24,856 nucleotides of DNA from NCBI GenBank assembly GCA_045534235.1, contig JAZSJI010000025.1:1-24856 (forward strand), written 5' to 3'. Under the pieces are notes generated by a model. It worked only from the letters and a program-made list of their open reading frames with translations. It was not told where the DNA came from and searched no databases. A program made the translations under genes and the position numbers. Positions 21,203-24,856 of the stretch are shown in pieces; positions within the stretch are counted from its first letter, which is position 1; every line of letters starts with the position of its first letter. The DNA is from Flemingiibacterium sp045534235 (GTDB taxonomy: Bacteria; Bacillota; Clostridia; Oscillospirales; CAG-272).

Positions 21203-22864
21203 ATGTTTGAAGTAAGATCAAAGATTATTTCTTCTCTTGAAAAGTGCTTTCTTGACGAAAAGCTTGAGGGTAAGCTTGAGATAAAGGAGCTGTCGATGCT
21301 CCGTAACGAGCGACTTTCCTTTCAGCTTGCATACGAGGCTGTTTCGGACTTAAGAGTGCCTGCACGTAGATGGACGCTTGACGTTGAAGGTCCGCTCGCT
21401 GACAAGATAAAGGTGTCGAGAGTTGAGCAGGTTCCTGTAACGCTTACCTCGTGGTATTGGACCGTGGACGACGATTATCTTCGCCGTGAGCCGGGCCTTT
21501 ATCCTGACCTTCTTCTTCCGATGGATCTCAAGGATGATACCGTTACCATAGTTGTGGGACAGCTTCGCACCCACTACATTTCAATCGAGGACGAGAACGG
21601 TCTTGAGCCGGGCGAGTACGACGTTACTCTCGTGCTTAAGTGGAAGGATGAAGAGGTAAGAAACACTATCAAGATCAAGGTTATCGATGCCTTCCTTCCC
21701 GAGATGAAGCTTACACATACCGAGTGGTTCTATACCGACTCTATCGCCGCTTACTATCAGTGCGAGCTCTTTTCCGAGCGCCATTGGGAGCTTATCGGCA
21801 ACTTTATGGATGCGGAAAGAAAGTGCGGTATCAACACTTCCTTCGTTTCTATGTTCACTCCTGCAACGGATATCAGAGAGGGTACCGAGCGCCCCACGAC
21901 ACAGCTGGTTGACGTATATCTTAATAATGGCGAATACTCCTTTGGCTACGAGCGACTCGATCGCTATATCGCTATGGCGAGAGCGCGCGGCTTCAATAAG
22001 TTTGAAATGTCGCACTTCTTCGCACAGTGGGGCTCAAACTGGCCGGTTAAGGTTATGGCTACCGTTGACAGTGAATACAAGAAGATCTTCGGCGATGAGC
22101 CCAACGCTCTCGACGGCGAATATGAGGTGTTCCTCAGAGCATACCTTAAGGATCTCTTGGCGCATCTTAAGTCGCTTGACATTGACGAGAAGAACTGCTT
22201 CTTCCACTTGCTCGACGAGCCGAAACCCGATGACCTCGAGGGCTACCGTGCGGCGAAGAATATGATCGCAGATCTGCTTGAGGGATATACAACTATGGAT
22301 GCTGTATCGACATACGAGTCCTACAAGACCGCGGAGATCCACACCCCCATTCCCGAGAGCCACAACATCGAACCGTTTATAGAAAAGAACGTAACTCCTC
22401 TTTGGACGTACATCTGTCAGGGACAGCACACCGACGTTTCCAACCGTTTTCTTGCTATGTCCGGTCAGCGTACCCGTATACTCGGAGCGCAGCTCTTTAA
22501 GTTTAACATAACCGGATTCTTGCAGTGGGGATTCAACTATTGGTATGCCCACGGCGCGCGTCCGAACAACCCGTTTATCGATCCGTGCTGCGACTATTTC
22601 GGTCAGGCGGGCGACCACTTTATGGTTTATCCCGGTCCCGACGGAAAGGCGCTTTACACGCTTCACGGCGAGCATACAAACGAGGCGTTTCAGGACATTC
22701 GCGCGATGGAGCTGCTTGAAACAAAGATCGGTCACGATGCGGTGGTTGCTATTATCGAAGATGGGTGCGGCGAGCCGATGACGTTCAAAAAATATCCTCG
22801 AGACGTCGAATATATGCTCGGTATGCGTGAGCGCATAAATAAGGCTATCGAGGCTGCTGAATAA
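21203..22864 (+). CDS. DUF4091/GH123-like glycoside hydrolase family protein, copy 2
   Basis: This 553-residue paralogue of the preceding protein is nearly colinear with it. The N-terminal half shares SMLRNERLSFQ and WTVDDDYLRREPGLYPDLL. The candidate catalytic pair is Asp338-Glu339 in FFHLLDEPKPDDLEGY. HFFAQWGSNW, QGQHTD and GFLQWGFNYW are kept. Differences concentrate around residues 205-230 (SFVSMFTPATDIREG against HTPVLTPPTETTFG) and 445-455 (YAHGARPN), regions that may line the active site, so the two may differ in substrate. No signal peptide. TTTGGAGGG precedes the ATG at 21203. An upstream ATG at 21161 lies inside the promoter and is rejected. Confidence 0.82.
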   Translation: MFEVRSKIISSLEKCFLDEKLEGKLEIKELSMLRNERLSFQLAYEAVSDLRVPARRWTLDVEGPLADKIKVSRVEQVPVTLTSWYWTVDDDYLRREPGLYPDLLLPMDLKDDTVTIVVGQLRTHYISIEDENGLEPGEYDVTLVLKWKDEEVRNTIKIKVIDAFLPEMKLTHTEWFYTDSIAAYYQCELFSERHWELIGNFMDAERKCGINTSFVSMFTPATDIREGTERPTTQLVDVYLNNGEYSFGYERLDRYIAMARARGFNKFEMSHFFAQWGSNWPVKVMATVDSEYKKIFGDEPNALDGEYEVFLRAYLKDLLAHLKSLDIDEKNCFFHLLDEPKPDDLEGYRAAKNMIADLLEGYTTMDAVSTYESYKTAEIHTPIPESHNIEPFIEKNVTPLWTYICQGQHTDVSNRFLAMSGQRTRILGAQLFKFNITGFLQWGFNYWYAHGARPNNPFIDPCCDYFGQAGDHFMVYPGPDGKALYTLHGEHTNEAFQDIRAMELLETKIGHDAVVAIIEDGCGEPMTFKKYPRDVEYMLGMRERINKAIEAAE

Positions 22865-22874
22865 ATACGTATGT

Positions 22875-22914
22875 AAATCCCCGATTAGTGTTGACAAAAA
22901 CACGTCGGGGATTT
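22875..22914 (+). terminator. Hairpin after the GH123-like genes
   Basis: AAATCCCCGA (22875-22884) pairs perfectly with TCGGGGATTT (22905-22914), and an inner GTGTT / AACAC continues the stem. The T tract is poor, and a perfect sigma-A promoter overlaps the right half. It may act as a terminator, an operator, or both. Confidence 0.6.
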
Positions 22915-22919
22915 ATAAT
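22891..22919 (+). promoter_or_regulatory. Perfect sigma-A promoter inside the hairpin
   Basis: TTGACA (22891-22896), exactly 17 bp, TATAAT (22914-22919). It would start transcription near 22926 and give a leader of about 235 bases before mtaB. Confidence 0.7.
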
Positions 22920-22929
22920 ATATATGGTG

Positions 22930-22985
22930 AGTTTTGTCTGTTTAGCGCGAGCTTTGATACGCATTTTGATAGTATAGACAAAACT
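22930..22985 (+). repeat. Inverted repeat at the head of the mtaB leader
   Basis: AGTTTTGTCT (22930-22939) and AGACAAAACT (22976-22985) are perfect 10-bp arms, extendable by two pairs including a G-T, around a loop of about 32 bases. In a transcript from the promoter at 22891 it would form a 5'-end stem-loop. A protein-binding site or small RNA is equally possible. Confidence 0.55.
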
Positions 22986-23063
22986 AAATGGAAAAATTGT
23001 GTAGGTTGTTCAAATTCATCATTATATTTTCCGCTTTGAACATAAACTTTGGCATATTCGATA

Positions 23064-23092
23064 TTTACTAAACTAAAGAAAAATGATACAAT
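23064..23092 (+). promoter_or_regulatory. Possible proximal promoter of mtaB
   Basis: TTTACT (23064-23069), 17 bp, TACAAT (23087-23092), 70 bases before the mtaB start. The AT-rich surroundings make chance matches likely. Confidence 0.4.
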
Positions 23093-23153
23093 ATATATAA
23101 TGTGTACTTTTATACACGTTGAGTTGGCATTTTTTCTTCAGTGAGATCCAGAG

Positions 23154-24479
23154 GTGTTCAAAGTGGATAGCAAAATTAAGCGACGCGTCGGCATTATGAC
23201 GCTTGGCTGTAAGGTTAACCAATACGAAAGCACGGCTATAGCCGAAGAGTTTGAGAAGCACGGCTTCACTATCGGTAAATTTTCCGAAAAGTGTGGCGTT
23301 TATATTATAAATTCCTGCACCGTTACCGCTGAAAGCGACAGAAAAACACGTCAGATGATAAGACGTGCCGCAAGGCACAATCCCGAGGCGTACGTTCTTG
23401 TTACGGGCTGCTATGCGCAGCTTAACGCAGCCAAGGCTGCAGGCATAGACGGAGTTGACTTCATTTGCGGAAACTCCAACAAAACGCGTCTTGTGGACGC
23501 AGCGCTCGGGCTTATCGCCTCGGGCGAGAAGAACGGCAGCGCGGACATCAAGGTCGACAACATTATGGAGGCGAACTTCGAGCCGATGACCATACACTCC
23601 TCGGAGCGCACACGCGCCTTTGTAAAAATCGAGGACGGCTGTGATAATCGCTGTACCTACTGCATTGTGCCGTCGGCTCGCGGCAAGGTACGCTCCAAGC
23701 TTCCCGAGGACGTTCTTGCGGAAATTCGCGGGCTTGTCAGAAACGGGTACAAGGAGATCGTTCTGACGGGTATTGAAACCGCATCCTACGGAAAGGATTT
23801 CGAGGACGGTTACCGACTTATCGACCTTCTCGAGGAGGTAGACAAGCTTTCGGGCGTCGAGCGCATCAGACTTGGCTCGCTTGATCCGTCGATACTGCGT
23901 CCTGAGTTTGTAGAACGCATTTCAAAACTTGAGCACTTCGCCCCCAATTTCCACATTTCGATGCAGTCGGGCTGTGATCGCATACTCTCGCTTATGAAGC
24001 GTAAATATAACACCTCTATGGTCGAGAGATACGTCAAGGACCTTAGAGAGAAGATGCCTGACGTTACGTTCTGCGCGGACTTTATTGAGGGCTTTCCGAC
24101 GGAAACCGAAAAGGATTACCTCGAAACCGCGGAGTTTGTCAAGCGTATCGGTTTTACACATTTGCATATTTTTCCGTATTCGAGGCGTACGGGTACGGTT
24201 GCCGCCGAAATGGACGGTCAGGTGCCCGACGTTATAAAGACGGAGCGCGCGTCAAGGCTTGACGCTCTTCAGCGCGAGTGTGCATACGAGCGCGCGAAGG
24301 AATACATCGGCACGCACAAGGAGGTCCTGTTCGAGCTTTGCGAGGACGGACGCGCTATCGGACATACGCCGGAATTTTTAGAGGTCGCGGTAATAACGGG
24401 CGACGATTTACATAACGAGATCAAGACTGTTAAGTTAAACGGCTACGAGAACGGCGTTTTCACGGGATTTATTGTCTAA
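23154..24479 (+). CDS. mtaB: tRNA t6A37 methylthiotransferase MtaB
   Basis: MtaB is a radical-SAM enzyme that adds a methylthio group to N6-threonylcarbamoyladenosine at position 37 of tRNAs reading ANN codons. The longest form has 441 residues. The N-terminal domain shows the three cluster cysteines in LGCKVNQYE (Cys19), NSCTVT (Cys55) and TGCYAQ (Cys86). The radical-SAM motif CDNRCTYC gives Cys163, 167 and 170. A TRAM-like RNA-binding tail occupies roughly the last 60 residues. Two GTG starts are possible: 23154 as given, or 23163, which gives 438 residues and places GAGGTG 6 bases upstream. I slightly favour 23163. The gene is single, between a structured leader and a structured intergenic region. 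Confidence 0.93.
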   Translation: MFKVDSKIKRRVGIMTLGCKVNQYESTAIAEEFEKHGFTIGKFSEKCGVYIINSCTVTAESDRKTRQMIRRAARHNPEAYVLVTGCYAQLNAAKAAGIDGVDFICGNSNKTRLVDAALGLIASGEKNGSADIKVDNIMEANFEPMTIHSSERTRAFVKIEDGCDNRCTYCIVPSARGKVRSKLPEDVLAEIRGLVRNGYKEIVLTGIETASYGKDFEDGYRLIDLLEEVDKLSGVERIRLGSLDPSILRPEFVERISKLEHFAPNFHISMQSGCDRILSLMKRKYNTSMVERYVKDLREKMPDVTFCADFIEGFPTETEKDYLETAEFVKRIGFTHLHIFPYSRRTGTVAAEMDGQVPDVIKTERASRLDALQRECAYERAKEYIGTHKEVLFELCEDGRAIGHTPEFLEVAVITGDDLHNEIKTVKLNGYENGVFTGFIV

Positions 24480-24522
24480 CTATCAAACACGCAACGCCAA
24501 AGATATGGCAATCTGACGTTTG

Positions 24523-24665
24523 CCGCAAAATGGTCGCCCAGGTGCCGACACGGGTGTCGGCGAGGTCCCCAACTACCAAGAGCGCGGATTACAGTTTAGC
24601 CAAACACGCTGTCAGCGAAAGCGTTATATAAAGTTTTTGCGGAGCTTTTTTCAAAAAGCGACCGC
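24523..24665 (+). promoter_or_regulatory. Structured leader before purL, possible attenuator
   Basis: The 228 bases 24480-24707 hold no gene. Seen: a perfect hairpin GCCGACAC-GG-GTGTCGGC (24544-24561), and TTTTGCGG (24635-24642) complementary to CCGCAAAA (24523-24530). The same GCGG can instead pair locally with CCGC (24662-24665) in a long hairpin containing GCTTTTT / AAAAAGC. The two pairings exclude each other, as in switch-like leaders. No known riboswitch consensus was recognised. Confidence 0.45.
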
Positions 24666-24707
24666 GTCCCCCTTAACATAGAAAATATTAACATAAGGAG
24701 TCGGAAT

Positions 24708-24856
24708 ATGGTTTACAGAATATTTGTTGAAAAGCAGCCTGCGCACGCAGTTGAAGCGAGATCGCTTTTTGCGGACATCCGCGAAAATCTTATGATCACC
24801 TCGCTTACGTCGCTTCGCGTGCTCAACCGCTACGACATCGAGGGAATCTCCGAGGA
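24708..24856 (+). CDS. purL: phosphoribosylformylglycinamidine synthase, 5' end (window edge)
   Basis: The first 49 codons are visible: MVYRIFVEK, then ARSLFADIRENL and LRVLNRYDIEGIS, the recognisable N-terminus of the long single-chain FGAM synthase of Clostridia (about 1,200 residues in the family). The enzyme converts FGAR, glutamine and ATP to FGAM in de novo purine synthesis. TAAGGAG lies 7 bases before the ATG. The rest of the gene is outside the window. The structured leader upstream may control it. Confidence 0.92.
   Translation, partial: MVYRIFVEKQPAHAVEARSLFADIRENLMITSLTSLRVLNRYDIEGISE

Noticed and set aside
22930..22985. Transposon-like element bounded by AGTTTTGTCT / AGACAAAACT
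   Set aside because: The unit is only 56 bases, has no target-site duplication (flanks differ) and no second copy in the window.
24480..24707. ZTP, purine or ykkC-type riboswitch before purL
   Set aside because: The conserved core sequences of these classes as I know them are not visible; only generic hairpins are, so no family name is assigned.
1..24856. tRNA, rRNA, CRISPR array, insertion sequence or phage genes
   Set aside because: No repeat-spacer pattern, tRNA cloverleaf or transposase/integrase-like frame was seen on either strand by eye.

Overview
The window looks like a chromosomal segment of a low- to mid-GC Gram-positive anaerobe of the class Clostridia, probably an uncultured gut lineage near Oscillospirales or Christensenellales. 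The grounds are sigma-A promoters (TTGACA/TATAAT), GGAGG-type ribosome binding sites, a YtrA-type GntR repressor, MtaB, the long clostridial type of PurL, and lipoprotein-type solute-binding proteins. The assignment comes from recognised protein families, not from a database search. No transposase, integrase, phage gene, tRNA, rRNA or CRISPR array was recognised.

Layout. (1) 1-1241 is the 3' part of ftsH, whose visible AAA domain has unusual substitutions, followed by a strong terminator and a LacX-type aldose 1-epimerase (1303-2190). (2) 2247-10686 is a head-to-tail array of five paralogous solute-binding lipoproteins, about 1.7 kb apart. Each has its own sigma-A promoter and its own downstream hairpin, and four share a spaced inverted repeat exactly 9 bp upstream of the -35 box. 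No transporter permease or ATPase gene belongs to the array. (3) manA (mannose-6-phosphate isomerase, minus strand) converges on the array. It is divergent from an unlisted 54-codon Asn/Gln-rich reading frame, which in turn converges on ispD. (4) 12884-16403 is a minus-strand operon of a GntR/YtrA-type repressor, an ABC ATPase and a large ABC permease, behind a consensus promoter carrying an AGTGTA-N13-TACACT operator. (5) trkA-trkH encode a potassium uptake system. (6) Two tandem paralogous DUF4091/GH123-like proteins without signal peptides follow, each behind a promoter with 21-bp-period direct repeats. (7) mtaB follows a leader with a consensus promoter embedded in a hairpin. A structured intergenic region then precedes the 5' end of purL.

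Working together (inference): the array lipoproteins would capture sugars or glycans outside the cell and deliver them to permeases encoded elsewhere. The cytoplasmic GH123-like proteins, the epimerase and ManA could process imported sugars. The five individually promoted, apparently co-regulated binding proteins are the most distinctive part of the window. The other genes are housekeeping: protein quality control, isoprenoid precursors, potassium uptake, tRNA modification and purine synthesis.
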